Part shown: positions 8,291 to 16,877 of the stretch, in pieces
Layout of the letters: each line of letters starts with the position of its first letter
Numbering within the stretch: the stretch's first letter is position 1
Source: Boudabousia liubingyangii
GTDB taxonomy: Bacteria; Actinomycetota; Actinomycetes; Actinomycetales; Actinomycetaceae
Assembly (NCBI RefSeq): GCF_001907245.1
Contig: NZ_MQSU01000001.1
Coordinates: forward strand, 84,224-148,223
Length of the DNA: 64,000 bases
Direction of reading: 5' to 3'
Notes under the pieces: model-generated
What the model was told of the DNA's origin: nothing
What the model saw: only the letters and a program-made list of their open reading frames with translations
The model's database searches: none
Position numbers and translations under genes: made by a program

Positions 8291-9703
8291 TTACTTGCCC
8301 GAAGATTCTACGCCGTTTTCTGGGTTGAGCCCAGTTTCTGTCAAGCAGCGCATAGTTTCCGTGGTGCTTCGGTTTGCGGGTTCCCAGTAAACGCGCGGTA
8401 CACGTGGGCCTAGGGTAGTTACGACCTCGTAATTGATAGTGTCGATGGCCTGTGCCCATTTATCGACGGAAGGCAGTCCGTCAGGTTCCCCGGAGCCAAA
8501 TAGGTAGATCCGCTGGCCGCGTGCCAGCGGGGCGGGCTGGTCGGCGGGCCCTAGGTCGATAACGAACTGGTCCATGCAGATACGTCCAACGACTGGGAAT
8601 TCTTTGAGTTCGCCGGTTTCTAGGCGAGCCCAGACTTTCGCACGGTTAGAGGCACGTCGGTTGATGCCGTCTGCGTATCCAAGGGGAACTAGTCCTAGCC
8701 AGCGGTCTCCCGGGGTGGTCCAGGTGGCATTGTAGGAAACGCCCTCGCCAGCCGGAACGCGCTTTACGGAAAGTAGCGGGGCGGATAGTTCCATGACGGG
8801 ACGCAGGAAGTCCGGGGTTCGCGGGTGTGCCGGGTCGGGTGAGAGCCCATAGAGGCCAATCCCCCACCGGATTAGGTCATAGTGCGCGCGCGGGTGCCAG
8901 AGTCCACCCGAAGTAGCTGACAGGTGCAGGATCTTGTTTTCAAGGCCTACTGATTGGGCTACCTGCACGGCCTGTTCAAAACGGGCGATCTGTTGGTTGG
9001 TTCGTTCGATCCCTTCGGGGGTGGCTTCGTCGGCGCTTTGTAGGTGCGACCAGATGCCTACGACCTGTAGTTGCCCGGCTGTTTCAGCGCGGGCGGCTTG
9101 GGCGACTAGTTCGGGCCAGACGGCTGCGGGGGATCCGGCGCGGGAGTTGCCGACGTCGATTTTTAGGTGCACGCGCGGGGGTGGGCAGCCAGCTGCCAAA
9201 TATGCTTGCCGAGGGGGCAGCATTTCACTTTGACCGGTTTTGGGCAGTTTGGTTTTAGCGCTGGTTTTTTCAGTTTGGGCTTTTTCGCGGGCGCGTTTTC
9301 CGGCGGCCAGGATGGCTTCTAGTTCGGCTAGGTTCGAGGCCGAAATATCTAGGCCGCGCATGATGGCTTTGCTGAGTTGTTTGGGGCCTTTCCCGGCGGG
9401 GTCGGCGTTCACAATCCAGGTGAAGAGGCGGGGGCCTTCTGGGTCTAGACAGCTGGGGACACCGGCTTTGTCGAGTTCTTTCCGCAGGTGTAGGGCTTCG
9501 CCGATTTGGGCTTGTCCTAGCCAGTTGACGCCTTCTTCGAGAACGGTCAGGGCAACGGGTAGTGATCCGTGCCCGTAGGCGTCGGCTTTGATGATAGCTA
9601 GGGGCTGGGAGTCAGGGGCGCAGGCTCGCAGGTGCCGCAGGTTATGACGTAGGTGTCCCAGGTTGACCAGCGCGGTTGCTGGGTAGCTGTCGGGAAGTTT
9701 CAT
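8291..9703 (-). CDS. alr: alanine racemase
   Basis: A PLP enzyme interconverting L- and D-alanine for peptidoglycan. The PLP lysine is K39 in IIKADAYGHG, the second catalytic residue is Y324 in GVSYNATW, and the C-terminal GRICMDQFVIDLG is conserved. The protein has 470 residues, about 100 more than usual: a lysine/threonine-rich segment at roughly residues 138-175 (containing EKTSAKTKLPKTGQ) is inserted in the TIM barrel just before the HLKIDVGNSRAG strand, and both ends are extended. ATG at 9703 has only AAGG close by; TTGACT at 9728-9733 (minus) may belong to its promoter, with no clear -10. Confidence 0.92.
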   Translation of the reverse strand: MKLPDSYPATALVNLGHLRHNLRHLRACAPDSQPLAIIKADAYGHGSLPVALTVLEEGVNWLGQAQIGEALHLRKELDKAGVPSCLDPEGPRLFTWIVNADPAGKGPKQLSKAIMRGLDISASNLAELEAILAAGKRAREKAQTEKTSAKTKLPKTGQSEMLPPRQAYLAAGCPPPRVHLKIDVGNSRAGSPAAVWPELVAQAARAETAGQLQVVGIWSHLQSADEATPEGIERTNQQIARFEQAVQVAQSVGLENKILHLSATSGGLWHPRAHYDLIRWGIGLYGLSPDPAHPRTPDFLRPVMELSAPLLSVKRVPAGEGVSYNATWTTPGDRWLGLVPLGYADGINRRASNRAKVWARLETGELKEFPVVGRICMDQFVIDLGPADQPAPLARGQRIYLFGSGEPDGLPSVDKWAQAIDTINYEVVTTLGPRVPRVYWEPANRSTTETMRCLTETGLNPENGVESSGK

Positions 9704-9804
9704 GGCCTTAGTTTCTCACTCTCAGGCAGTCAATGCGAACGCGCCACGTTGAAACTGGGGACTTTTAGTGTGCGGTATTTGACGGCCCAAAATCTGCTTT
9801 GGCG

Positions 9805-9834
9805 TTGGGATGGTGCGCGGAATCGTGTAAAAAT
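9805..9834 (+). promoter_or_regulatory. coaA promoter
   Basis: TTGGGA at 9805-9810, a 17-base spacer, and TAAAAA(T) at 9828-9834. The predicted transcription start coincides with the ATG at 9841, giving a leaderless mRNA. Confidence 0.55.
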
Positions 9835-9840
9835 GTGCCC

Positions 9841-10854
9841 ATGACTTCACAGCGCGCACTAGGTGAGGCGATTATCGCCCTGGGTAATGCAGAGAATGAA
9901 TTGCTTGAGGGCAGTGATCATCTTTCGCCGTTTTTGACTATTTCCCGCGAGGATTGGGCTCGCCTGGCGCCGAATACTGAACTCCCCTTGACCGACGAGG
10001 AAGTTAAGAAACTAGCCGGTTTGGGTGACCCCATTGACTTGAAGGAAGTTGATGCGATCTACCGTCCGGTCTCGAAGCTGATTGAGATTTACGTACAGCG
10101 TCAGCGTCAGATCGCGAAGGAGCGTCGTCAGTTCCTTTCTGAGCCGGAAACTAAGGTCCCCTTCGTGGTGGGGATTGCAGGCTCGGTTGCGGTCGGTAAG
10201 TCGTCGATTGCTCGCGCTTTGCAGCGGTTGTTGCAGCGCTTTGATCAGACACCGAAGGTTGATCTGGTTACCACCGATGGTTTCCTCCTGCCGAATAAGG
10301 AACTTGAGGAGCGGGGCCTGCTGGGTCGCAAGGGCTTCCCTGATTCTTATGATCGTCATGCGTTGCTGCGTTTCTTGGCTGAGGTCAAGTCCGGTCAGCA
10401 GCACGTTCAGGCTCCGGTTTATTCGCACGTCATTTACGATGTGGTCCCCAATGAGTTCATTAGCATTGATCAGCCTGATATTTTGATCGTTGAGGGCATT
10501 AACGTTTTGCAGCCGCCGCGCATTAATCCGCATTCTCACCAGCCTACGTTGGCGGTTTCGGATTACTTTGACTTCAGTATTTTTATTGATGCCCACCATC
10601 AGGATGTGGAGTCCTGGTATGTGGATCGTTTCTTGAGTCTACGTGAGGGCGCCTTCCGGGATAAGGATTCCTTCTTCCGTGCTTACGCAGATTTGGATGA
10701 CGAGGCCGCGGTTTCCTTGGCTCGTCAGATCTGGACTGAGATTAACCTGGTTAACTTTGTACAAAATATTAGGCCGACTCGTTCCCGAGCCGACCTAATC
10801 ATTCACAAGGCTTCAGACCACCGAGTCTCCAAGCTCCTCTTGCGCAAGCTGTGA
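9841..10854 (+). CDS. coaA: type I pantothenate kinase
   Basis: Phosphorylates pantothenate, the first committed step of coenzyme A synthesis. The P-loop GSVAVGKSS lies near residues 113-121, followed by VTTDGFLLPN and the YSHVIYD substrate-binding region; the C terminus RADLIIHKASDH is typical. Length is 337 residues. An in-frame ATG at 9799 would add 14 residues, but the promoter -10 overlaps that extension, so 9841 is chosen. The gene is plus-strand, divergent from alr, and its last 42 bases overlap the 3' end of the convergent DedA gene. Confidence 0.93.
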   Translation: MTSQRALGEAIIALGNAENELLEGSDHLSPFLTISREDWARLAPNTELPLTDEEVKKLAGLGDPIDLKEVDAIYRPVSKLIEIYVQRQRQIAKERRQFLSEPETKVPFVVGIAGSVAVGKSSIARALQRLLQRFDQTPKVDLVTTDGFLLPNKELEERGLLGRKGFPDSYDRHALLRFLAEVKSGQQHVQAPVYSHVIYDVVPNEFISIDQPDILIVEGINVLQPPRINPHSHQPTLAVSDYFDFSIFIDAHHQDVESWYVDRFLSLREGAFRDKDSFFRAYADLDDEAAVSLARQIWTEINLVNFVQNIRPTRSRADLIIHKASDHRVSKLLLRKL

Positions 10855-11463
10855 GTTTTTCTTCGCGGTAACGCGACTGATGATCTGGTCAATGATCAGA
10901 CCCATGGTAATGCCACAGGCAATCCCGATGACCATGCCTAGGAATGGGTGGCCTTTGAAGAAGCGTCCGGCGGTTAGACCGATAATGACGCTGAAAGAAC
11001 ACCAGAGGATGTCGGCGACGATCATGGTGGGCATAAAGCGACGCAGTTGGTAGTGTGCCGCCCCGGCGGTCATATTTACGGCGACGCGACCAACCGGGAT
11101 GAAGCGGGCCGTTAGTAGGTAGGAGGCACCGCGACGGTTCAGGGCGTTGCGGGCGGTGGCTAGGGCTTCCTCGGTCGCGAATCGACGAATAACCGGAATC
11201 TTGCTGACGGGGAGCCACTTGCCTACATGGTAGGCACCTAGGTCGCCGAAGAAGGCGCCGATTACGGCAAAGATAATGATGGACCACAGGGGTACCACCT
11301 GACCGGTGTGCCAGAGTGACGCGAGCGCGATGATCAGGGTCTCTGAGGGCAGAATGGGCGCAAAACCGTCAATGAAGCAAAAGAGCATCAAGGTTGGCAG
11401 GATCATGAAGCTTCCCGCCCAGCTAAGGACTACGCCCATGACCCAGTGCATCCAGTGATACAA
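10813..11463 (-). CDS. DedA family membrane protein
   Basis: An integral membrane protein of the DedA/VTT family (216 residues), which includes polyprenyl-phosphate and phospholipid transporters or scramblases. Family features seen: the re-entrant loop FIDGFAPILPSETLIIALAS near 29-48, GDLGAYHVGKWLP, and RFIPVGRVAVNMTAG near 121-135. Start is uncertain: TTG 11463 has GGGGAG 3 bases upstream, while ATG 11451 lies 16 bases from it. Its 3' end overlaps coaA tail to tail by 42 bases. It is paralogous to the next gene upstream. Confidence 0.85.
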   Translation of the reverse strand: MYHWMHWVMGVVLSWAGSFMILPTLMLFCFIDGFAPILPSETLIIALASLWHTGQVVPLWSIIIFAVIGAFFGDLGAYHVGKWLPVSKIPVIRRFATEEALATARNALNRRGASYLLTARFIPVGRVAVNMTAGAAHYQLRRFMPTMIVADILWCSFSVIIGLTAGRFFKGHPFLGMVIGIACGITMGLIIDQIISRVTAKKNSQLAQEELGDSVV

Positions 11464-11526
11464 AGGCTCCCCTTTCCGGTGCAGCGAAGAACAGTAACAA
11501 CGTTTTGGTGACTGTTCGGATTAATC

Positions 11527-11545
11527 TTAGGTTAGTGTAACCGAG
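11527..11545. promoter_or_regulatory. weak DtxR/IdeR-like box upstream of the shorter DedA gene
   Basis: The 19-mer matches the DtxR/IdeR consensus at 15 of 19 positions and has a perfect GGTTA-n3-TAACC dyad (11530-11542). It lies 64 bases before the TTG of the DedA gene and overlaps a possible -10 (TAAGAT, minus strand). Both outer ends deviate from consensus, so function is uncertain. Confidence 0.3.
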
Positions 11546-11551
11546 GTAATC

Positions 11552-12304
11552 CTACTTAGTCGATACTTCTTCTTGGTCAGCAGCTGTTTGATCTACCACC
11601 ATTTTTCGTTGCGGCTCTTCCACATCATCAATGTCATTGATGGGCAGTTCTGTGGGGTTTTCTTTGGTTTCTTCCGGGTCTTCCTGGGCCCACTGGTAGC
11701 CGCGGGCACGGAAGTAACTCTTGATCAGCATTAGCAGCTTATCTAGCACAAAGCCGAAGGCGATACCGACAGCAATGCCAATGATCATGCCGAGCAGCGG
11801 GTGACCCTTGAAGAACTTTCCGGTCCCCCACCCGATGGAGAGGGAAACGCCAGCCCACATGAGGGAGCCAACAAAGTCGATGGCAAAGAAACGTAGGTAG
11901 GGGAAGCGTACGGCGCCGGCGGTCATGTTGATCGCGATACGACCAATGGGCACGAAGCGAGCACCCAAAAGTACAGAAGCACCACGGCGGTCTAATCCCC
12001 GGCGAGCCTTACGCATTTTGTCTTCGGTAGCGAAACGGTTAATGATGGGGATCTTATGGACCGGCAGATAGCGACCGATCAGGTAGGCGATGGAGTCGCC
12101 GCCGGTGGCTCCCAGGGCGCAGAAGATCCAGATGATCCACAGTGGCACGGTGGGGGCATTGTGGGATAGTGAGGCGATCGCGATGATGAGCGATTCTGAA
12201 GGCAGGGGCGGGAAGAATCCGTCCAGGAATGAGAACAGTGTCAGGATGGGCACTACCAGCCAGCTATCGGCGAGGGAGGTCACGAGGTCTAGAAAACGGT
12301 CCAT
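11552..12304 (-). CDS. DedA family membrane protein (paralogue)
   Basis: The second DedA/VTT protein (250 residues), clearly related to its downstream neighbour: FLDGFFPPLPSESLIIAIAS (re-entrant loop), GDSIAYLIGRYLP and RFVPIGRIAINMTAG occupy the same positions. It has an extra hydrophilic C-terminal tail of about 45 residues rich in acidic residues. AAGGA precedes ATG 12304. The tandem arrangement suggests a local duplication; the specific lipid substrate cannot be inferred. Confidence 0.87.
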   Translation of the reverse strand: MDRFLDLVTSLADSWLVVPILTLFSFLDGFFPPLPSESLIIAIASLSHNAPTVPLWIIWIFCALGATGGDSIAYLIGRYLPVHKIPIINRFATEDKMRKARRGLDRRGASVLLGARFVPIGRIAINMTAGAVRFPYLRFFAIDFVGSLMWAGVSLSIGWGTGKFFKGHPLLGMIIGIAVGIAFGFVLDKLLMLIKSYFRARGYQWAQEDPEETKENPTELPINDIDDVEEPQRKMVVDQTAADQEEVSTK

Positions 12305-12381
12305 GGCTTCCTTTGCGGGTAGCAGGGCGGATGTCCCTGCACGGTGATCTGGGTTTAGGTTTAAGGTGCTTTAGCTTTAGA

Positions 12382-12432
12382 TTCCGCTAGGCCTGGTTTT
12401 GGATTTTTGGTCCGGACTCAGACCTAGCGGAA
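12382..12432 (-). terminator. stem-loop downstream of glmM
   Basis: A 14-bp stem with one mismatch (arms 12382-12395 and 12419-12432). No T-run follows on the minus strand, so termination efficiency is doubtful; it sits between glmM and the DedA pair. Confidence 0.5.
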
Positions 12433-12461
12433 CCTAGTAGCTATTGGTGGCTTTTTAGAGG

Positions 12462-13826
12462 TCAGAGCGCTAGTTCTTTGGCGACTACGTCAGCTAGACG
12501 CTGGGCGGCAGCATCAGCTTCGGTCTGGGTGGCGGCTTCCACCATGACGCGAACTAGCGGTTCAGTGCCGGAGGCGCGTAGTAGGACACGGCCGGTGTCG
12601 CCTAGGAAGGCCTCCGCCTTGGCTACGGCGTCCTGGATAACTTCGCTTTCTAGACCATTCTTATCAACGTTGGGAACGTTAATGAGGGTCTGCGGGAGAC
12701 GCTGAATAAAGCTGGTTAGTTCAGCTAGGGTCTTACCGGAGCGTTTCACGTCACGAGCGATCATGAGGGCGGTGAGGATACCGTCACCGGTGGTGGCGTA
12801 GTGGGCGTTGATTACGTGACCGGATTGTTCGCCACCTAGGGCATGTCCGCTAGCTAGGATCTCTTCTAGTACGTAGCGGTCACCAACGGCGGTTTGGACG
12901 GTCTTGATGCCCTGCTTTTCCATGGCGAGTTTGAGGCCCAGGTTGGACATTACGGTTACGACTAGGGTGTCATTGTTTAGGCGTCCAGACTTCTTCAGGC
13001 CGACGGCTAGCATACCCATGATCTTGTCACCGTCGATGAGGTTGCCTTCATGGTCGACGGCTAGGCAGCGGTCCGCGTCGCCGTCGAAGGCCACACCGAA
13101 GGCGGCCTTGGAGGCGACGACGACAGCCTGTAGCTGTTCGGGGTGGGTGGATCCGCAGTCATCATTGATATTGCGACCATCGGGGGAAGCGTTCATGACT
13201 ACTACGTCAGCGCCGGCTTCACGTAGGGCTTCGGGGCCTAGGAAGGAGGCGGCACCGTTGGCGCAATCAACTGCGATACGTAGGCCCTTGAGCGGGGTGT
13301 CGCAGGCTTCAAGTAGGTGGTTGACGTAGGCGCGGTCGGCAATAGCATGGTCGCTGGTGATTTCACCAACGCCTTCACCGGTGGGGGCTTCCCAACCTTC
13401 GGCATTTTCTAGTAGTGCCTGGATTTCGTCTTCGACGGCGTCTTCAAGTTTGAAGCCACCCTTGGCGAAGAACTTGATGCCATTATCGGGCATGGGGTTG
13501 TGGGAGGCGCTGATCATCACGCCAAGGTCGTATTCGCCGCTGGTCATGAGGAAGGCCACGGCGGGGGTGGGCACGATGCCGATGCGAACGACATCCATAC
13601 CGGCCGAGGCGAGTCCGGCGGCGATGGCGTGTGAGAGGAATTCGCCGGAGACGCGGGTGTCGCGTCCGATGATGGCTTTGGGCTTTTGTTCGCTGTTACG
13701 ACGTTTGGCGGGTAGCTTTTCTAGGGTGTAGCGGGCGGCAGCTTGGCCAAGTTTGAGGGCAAGATCTGCGGTGATGTCTCGGTTTGCTAGGCCACGTACG
13801 CCGTCGGTGCCAAATAGTCGTGCCAT
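12462..13826 (-). CDS. glmM: phosphoglucosamine mutase
   Basis: Converts glucosamine-6-phosphate to glucosamine-1-phosphate for UDP-GlcNAc and cell-wall synthesis. The N terminus MARLFGTDGVRG, the phosphoserine loop ISASHNP (S106/S108), the Mg-binding DGDADR loop and the sugar-binding GGEQSGH are all present, along with the C-terminal RASGTEPLVRVM phosphate site. At 454 residues it is full length. GAGGAA precedes ATG 13826. In many actinobacteria glmM follows rplM-rpsI as it does here. Confidence 0.95.
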   Translation of the reverse strand: MARLFGTDGVRGLANRDITADLALKLGQAAARYTLEKLPAKRRNSEQKPKAIIGRDTRVSGEFLSHAIAAGLASAGMDVVRIGIVPTPAVAFLMTSGEYDLGVMISASHNPMPDNGIKFFAKGGFKLEDAVEDEIQALLENAEGWEAPTGEGVGEITSDHAIADRAYVNHLLEACDTPLKGLRIAVDCANGAASFLGPEALREAGADVVVMNASPDGRNINDDCGSTHPEQLQAVVVASKAAFGVAFDGDADRCLAVDHEGNLIDGDKIMGMLAVGLKKSGRLNNDTLVVTVMSNLGLKLAMEKQGIKTVQTAVGDRYVLEEILASGHALGGEQSGHVINAHYATTGDGILTALMIARDVKRSGKTLAELTSFIQRLPQTLINVPNVDKNGLESEVIQDAVAKAEAFLGDTGRVLLRASGTEPLVRVMVEAATQTEADAAAQRLADVVAKELAL

Positions 13827-13861
13827 AGTTCCTCACTTTAAGGTGGTTTAGGTTTTGGTTC

Positions 13862-13867
13862 ATTTTA
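13862..13867 (-). promoter_or_regulatory. possible glmM -10 element
   Basis: TAAAAT on the minus strand about 36 bases before the glmM ATG, flanked by an inverted repeat (TTAGGC/GCCTAA). The -35 region is poor. Confidence 0.35.
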
Positions 13868-13903
13868 GGCACTTGGGCCTAAAGCGACATGTTTAATATA
13901 AAG

Positions 13904-13939
13904 TTTACCCCCGGGCGCATGATTGCGTCCGGGGGTAAA
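13904..13939 (-). terminator. terminator of rplM-rpsI
   Basis: A 16-bp stem with one G-T pair and a 4-base loop (arms 13904-13919 and 13924-13939), 23 bases after the rpsI stop, followed on the minus strand by an AT-rich stretch. Confidence 0.75.
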
Positions 13940-13961
13940 AAGATTCCGTATTGCTTCCGGA

Positions 13962-14450
13962 TCAGCGCTTGCTGAACTGCGGTGCGCGACGGGCCTTCTT
14001 TAGACCAGCCTTCTTGCGTTCCACAGCGCGGGCGTCACGGGTTAGGAAGCCAGCCTTCTTCAGTGCGGGACGGTTTGCTTCGCGGTCAATCTCGTTGAGG
14101 GCGCGAGCAATGCCCATGCGTAGAGCACCGGCCTGACCGGAGATGCCACCACCGTGGATACGGGCGATGACGTCGAAGCGGCCTTCGATGTCTAGCAGAG
14201 TGAAGGGGGCGCGAACTAGCTGCTGGTGCAGCTTGTTCGGGAAGTAATCTTCTAGGGAACGGCCGTTTAGCTTCCATTCGCCGGTGCCGGGCACCAAGCG
14301 AACGCGAGCAACAGCTTCCTTGCGGCGGCCCAGGCCTGCACCGGGGGCCGTCAGCGACTGACCGCGACCCGCAGGAGCGGACTCGGTCTCAGACGTGTAG
14401 GAGCTGGGAGCTTCTTCCAACTCTTCGATTTCGACGGTGGTCTCAGCCAC
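13962..14450 (-). CDS. rpsI: 30S ribosomal protein S9
   Basis: A 162-residue S9. The conserved core starts at [12 protein letters not shown] (about residue 41) and ends in the invariant C-terminal [11 protein letters not shown], whose last arginine reaches the P-site tRNA. An acidic, serine-rich N-terminal extension of about 40 residues is present, as in other actinobacteria. Start is GTG with GAGGA 5 bases upstream. Cotranscribed with rplM 32 bases away. Confidence 0.97.
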   Translation of the reverse strand: MAETTVEIEELEEAPSSYTSETESAPAGRGQSLTAPGAGLGRRKEAVARVRLVPGTGEWKLNGRSLEDYFPNKLHQQLVRAPFTLLDIEGRFDVIARIHGGGISGQAGALRMGIARALNEIDREANRPALKKAGFLTRDARAVERKKAGLKKARRAPQFSKR

Positions 14451-14482
14451 AGTATTCCTCGTTTTCTATCCTGGCCCGCAGA

Positions 14483-14929
14483 TTACTGCTGGGCTACCTG
14501 GGTAATCTCGAACGCTTCGGGCTGCTGAGCCGCGTGCGGGTGTTCCGGACCGGCGTAAACCTTCAGCTTGCGCAACTGAGCGCGACCAAGCTTGTTCTTC
14601 GGGAGCATTCCCTTGACTGCCTTTTCGACAGCACGCTCAGGGCGAGTTGCCAACAGGTCACGGTAGGAAACTGCGGTCAAACCACCGGGACGACCCGAGT
14701 GGCGGTAAGCAAATTTGGTGTCGGCCTTGTTACCGGATAGTGCAACCTTGTCAGCGTTAATAACGATAACGAAGTCACCCTGGTCCATGTGGGGAGCAAA
14801 GGTCGGCTTGTGCTTCCCACGGAGCAAAACGGCAACATGAGACGCTAGACGACCCAAAACAACGTCAGTCGCATCGACGACGTACCACTTGGGGCTTGCG
14901 TCACCAGGCTTAGGTGAATAAGTGCGCAC
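14483..14929 (-). CDS. rplM: 50S ribosomal protein L13
   Basis: A 148-residue L13, an early-assembling 50S protein. Typical segments: [40 protein letters not shown] and [26 protein letters not shown]. Start is GTG at 14929 with AAGG upstream. It is the first gene of rplM-rpsI and has a leader of about 137 bases. Confidence 0.97.
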   Translation of the reverse strand: MRTYSPKPGDASPKWYVVDATDVVLGRLASHVAVLLRGKHKPTFAPHMDQGDFVIVINADKVALSGNKADTKFAYRHSGRPGGLTAVSYRDLLATRPERAVEKAVKGMLPKNKLGRAQLRKLKVYAGPEHPHAAQQPEAFEITQVAQQ

Positions 14930-15008
14930 GCTAGTAGCCTTCTTTTCATTAGTCAGGAGTCCGCGTTGACCGCGAAACTCTCATTTTCAAAGTATTTTCC
15001 GTGTTTGA

Positions 15009-15059
15009 GTGTGGTTGAAAAGCCAACGAGTGGGAGGCGTTGACAGACCTATTCCACAC
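15009..15059 (-). promoter_or_regulatory. structured 5' leader of rplM
   Basis: Nested pairing in the rplM leader: outer arms GTGTGG/CCACAC (15009-15014 and 15054-15059) and inner arms CAACG/CGTTG (15024-15028 and 15038-15042). The structure begins just after the predicted transcription start. L13 leaders are known from Firmicutes; this one does not obviously share their sequence. Confidence 0.4.
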
Positions 15060-15072
15060 ATGCAACTTTAGA

Positions 15073-15102
15073 AGTCTACCGCGAATTGGGTCCGAGCGTC
15101 AA
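15073..15102 (-). promoter_or_regulatory. rplM-rpsI promoter
   Basis: On the minus strand TTGACG (15097-15102), an 18-base spacer and TAGACT (15073-15078). The same pattern recurs before rpsL. Confidence 0.6.
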
Positions 15103-15226
15103 AGGAATTGCCTGTGTAAGTAGTCTCAGAAAACCCGAGTTTGCAATTAAAACGCCACGAAATTCCAACTTACGACAGTCATCCCTTAAACCCGCAAAAG
15201 GGCCTTATACGCAAAACCGGCCATCC

Positions 15227-15793
15227 CTAGTTAGGTTCTCGCTCGTTCAGGTTCAGAGAATAGATATGCTTATCTACCCAGGCATCCCCCTCGTAAATAA
15301 AATTCTTCCGCACACCCTCGTAGGTAAAACCTAACTTCTTCAGCAAGCCCATCGAAGGTTCATTGCCATCACTCACATGCGCCTCCACGCGATGGAAGTT
15401 CAGCTCGGTGTCCAACAGTTTAAGTAATGCCTGTAACGCGTGATATGCGTATCCGCGGCGCCAGAACTGGTTATGGATTAGATACCCGATTTCGCACCAT
15501 TGAAAGGATCCACGTTCCAGCGTGACGACATCAAGCATTCCCAGATGTTCACCAGACTCATTGAAGACCCCAAAAATGTACTGCTTATCCGCAAGAGCAA
15601 ACTCTTGATGTTTTGCCACTAACCCCTCGAACCACTCAGGCGAACAAATGGACATGTCCATCTTGCCGTCATCATAGGGATTCTGGGAGGGGCCGCGGTT
15701 CTCGAAGCCCGTAAACCATACTTCATAATCTGCAGCAGACAATGGACGAATAGTAATTTCGCCTGATTGGGCACTAAGGTCAAAGCGAGTCAA
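15227..15793 (-). CDS. GNAT family N-acetyltransferase (RimJ/RimL-like)
   Basis: A 188-residue acetyltransferase of the RimJ/RimL type: ITIRPLSAADYEVW at the N terminus, GYLIHNQFWRRGYAYHALQALL carrying the acetyl-CoA signature, and NEPSMGLLKKLGFTYEGVRK near the C terminus. The substrate is unknown. The frame is open up to an ATG at 15859, but AGGAG sits 7 bases before a TTG at 15793, which gives the expected N terminus. It is a single gene between truA and rplM, with less biased codon use than its neighbours. Confidence 0.75.
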   Translation of the reverse strand: MTRFDLSAQSGEITIRPLSAADYEVWFTGFENRGPSQNPYDDGKMDMSICSPEWFEGLVAKHQEFALADKQYIFGVFNESGEHLGMLDVVTLERGSFQWCEIGYLIHNQFWRRGYAYHALQALLKLLDTELNFHRVEAHVSDGNEPSMGLLKKLGFTYEGVRKNFIYEGDAWVDKHIYSLNLNEREPN

Positions 15794-15903
15794 ATAGTTA
15801 CTCCTGGTAGTTTTTCTGCGATTTTCTAGACGGGCAGCACACCTTAGTGCTTCCCTCATTTAGGCCCACCAAAATTTCCACATAAAGATGTAGGCCTTAA
15901 GTC

Positions 15904-15912
15904 ACTATACCA
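15904..15912 (-). promoter_or_regulatory. extended -10 promoter of the GNAT gene
   Basis: TGGTATAGT on the minus strand, a TGN-extended -10 with no good -35, about 110 bases before the TTG start. Confidence 0.4.
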
Positions 15913-15927
15913 GATTAAAATTGTTAA

Positions 15928-16779
15928 CTAGCCGCGGTAGACGCGACTGCGCTGAGCCTGCTCAGCCCACTCCTCCGGGGTTTCCGGATAGTAGATGCGA
16001 GCCAAACGTAAGCCTTCAGGCGGAGCGATGGGAGCAGCCTCGTCCCGGGAAGCTTGGGCAAGGATGGTACGCGGATACGTAACGGGTTCCTTCCCCTGGC
16101 CGACGCGAATTAAGGCCCCTACTAGCGAGCGGACCATGGAGTGACAGAAAGCGTCAGCCTGCACCTTGAACTCCACTACCCCACTGTCATGTCGGATCAC
16201 GTCGAGGACGATCAGGGTGCGTACCGTACTGGCTCCCTCACGGGGTTTACAGTAGCCAAGGAAGTCATGCTCCCCTAGCAGGTCAACAGCCGCTTCCTGC
16301 ATTGCCGATATGTCAAGTTCTTGGTCACCTTCTAGCCAGGTCACACCGGCTCGTTGGAAAGGAGTGCGACGCTCACGCAGGTCGACTAGCTGGTAACTGT
16401 AGCTGCGAGACAGCGCAGAGAAACGTGCGTCAAAGCGGGGGTCCACGGGTTCTGCTTGGTAGATGACGATGTCGCCGGCCGGCTGATTCGCCTGATGGGC
16501 ACGCATCTTGAGGATTTTTTCGAGGCGTCCAGGTAGATTTTGGAGTTTATCTGGAGCACCGGCACCGTTGGTTGGGATATCGCAGTGGGCGACCTGTTCT
16601 TGGGCGTGGACGCCAGCGTCGGTACGCCCGGCAACCGTGAGGGGGATTTCTTGTTGAAAGATCAGAGCCAGGGCTGCCTCAAGTTCACCTTGTACGGTAC
16701 GTAGTCCCGGCTGGGTGGCCCAGCCACGGAAGTTGGTGCCGTCGTAGGCTAGGCGCAGCTTTATTCTCTGAGTTTCCAT
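15928..16779 (-). CDS. truA: tRNA pseudouridine(38-40) synthase TruA
   Basis: Isomerises uridines 38-40 in the tRNA anticodon stem. The catalytic aspartate is in AGRTDAGVHAQEQVAHCD (about residue 53), preceded by LRLAYDGTNFRGWATQPG and followed by FCHSMVRSLVGALIRVGQGK. The protein has 283 residues. The open frame extends to 16836, but ATG 16779 starts 7 bases after a TAAGCT -10 element and gives the usual N terminus, so it is chosen and probably leaderless. It follows rplQ, as in most actinobacteria. Confidence 0.92.
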   Translation of the reverse strand: METQRIKLRLAYDGTNFRGWATQPGLRTVQGELEAALALIFQQEIPLTVAGRTDAGVHAQEQVAHCDIPTNGAGAPDKLQNLPGRLEKILKMRAHQANQPAGDIVIYQAEPVDPRFDARFSALSRSYSYQLVDLRERRTPFQRAGVTWLEGDQELDISAMQEAAVDLLGEHDFLGYCKPREGASTVRTLIVLDVIRHDSGVVEFKVQADAFCHSMVRSLVGALIRVGQGKEPVTYPRTILAQASRDEAAPIAPPEGLRLARIYYPETPEEWAEQAQRSRVYRG

Positions 16780-16786
16780 GGTCTCT

Positions 16787-16792
16787 AGCTTA
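16787..16792 (-). promoter_or_regulatory. -10 element of truA (leaderless)
   Basis: TAAGCT on the minus strand 7 bases before the truA ATG, located between the rplQ terminator and truA. -35 is weak. Confidence 0.45.
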
Positions 16793-16802
16793 AATGAAAA
16801 GC

Positions 16803-16837
16803 AGTGTGCCCACCCGAGTATTTCGGGTGGGCACACT
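16803..16837 (-). terminator. terminator after rplQ
   Basis: A perfect 15-bp stem (arms 16803-16817 and 16823-16837, loop of 5) followed on the minus strand by GCTTTTCATTT, 40 bases after the rplQ stop. Confidence 0.85.
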
Positions 16838-16877
16838 AAAAGTTTTATGAGTTTTTGGTAGCTGGGCTACCGGTTAC

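Noticed and set aside
15086-15334. Plus-strand open frame of 82 codons across the rplM promoter and the GNAT 3' end
   Set aside because: It overlaps a TTGACG-18-TAGACT promoter and an annotated gene on the other strand; no ribosome binding site.
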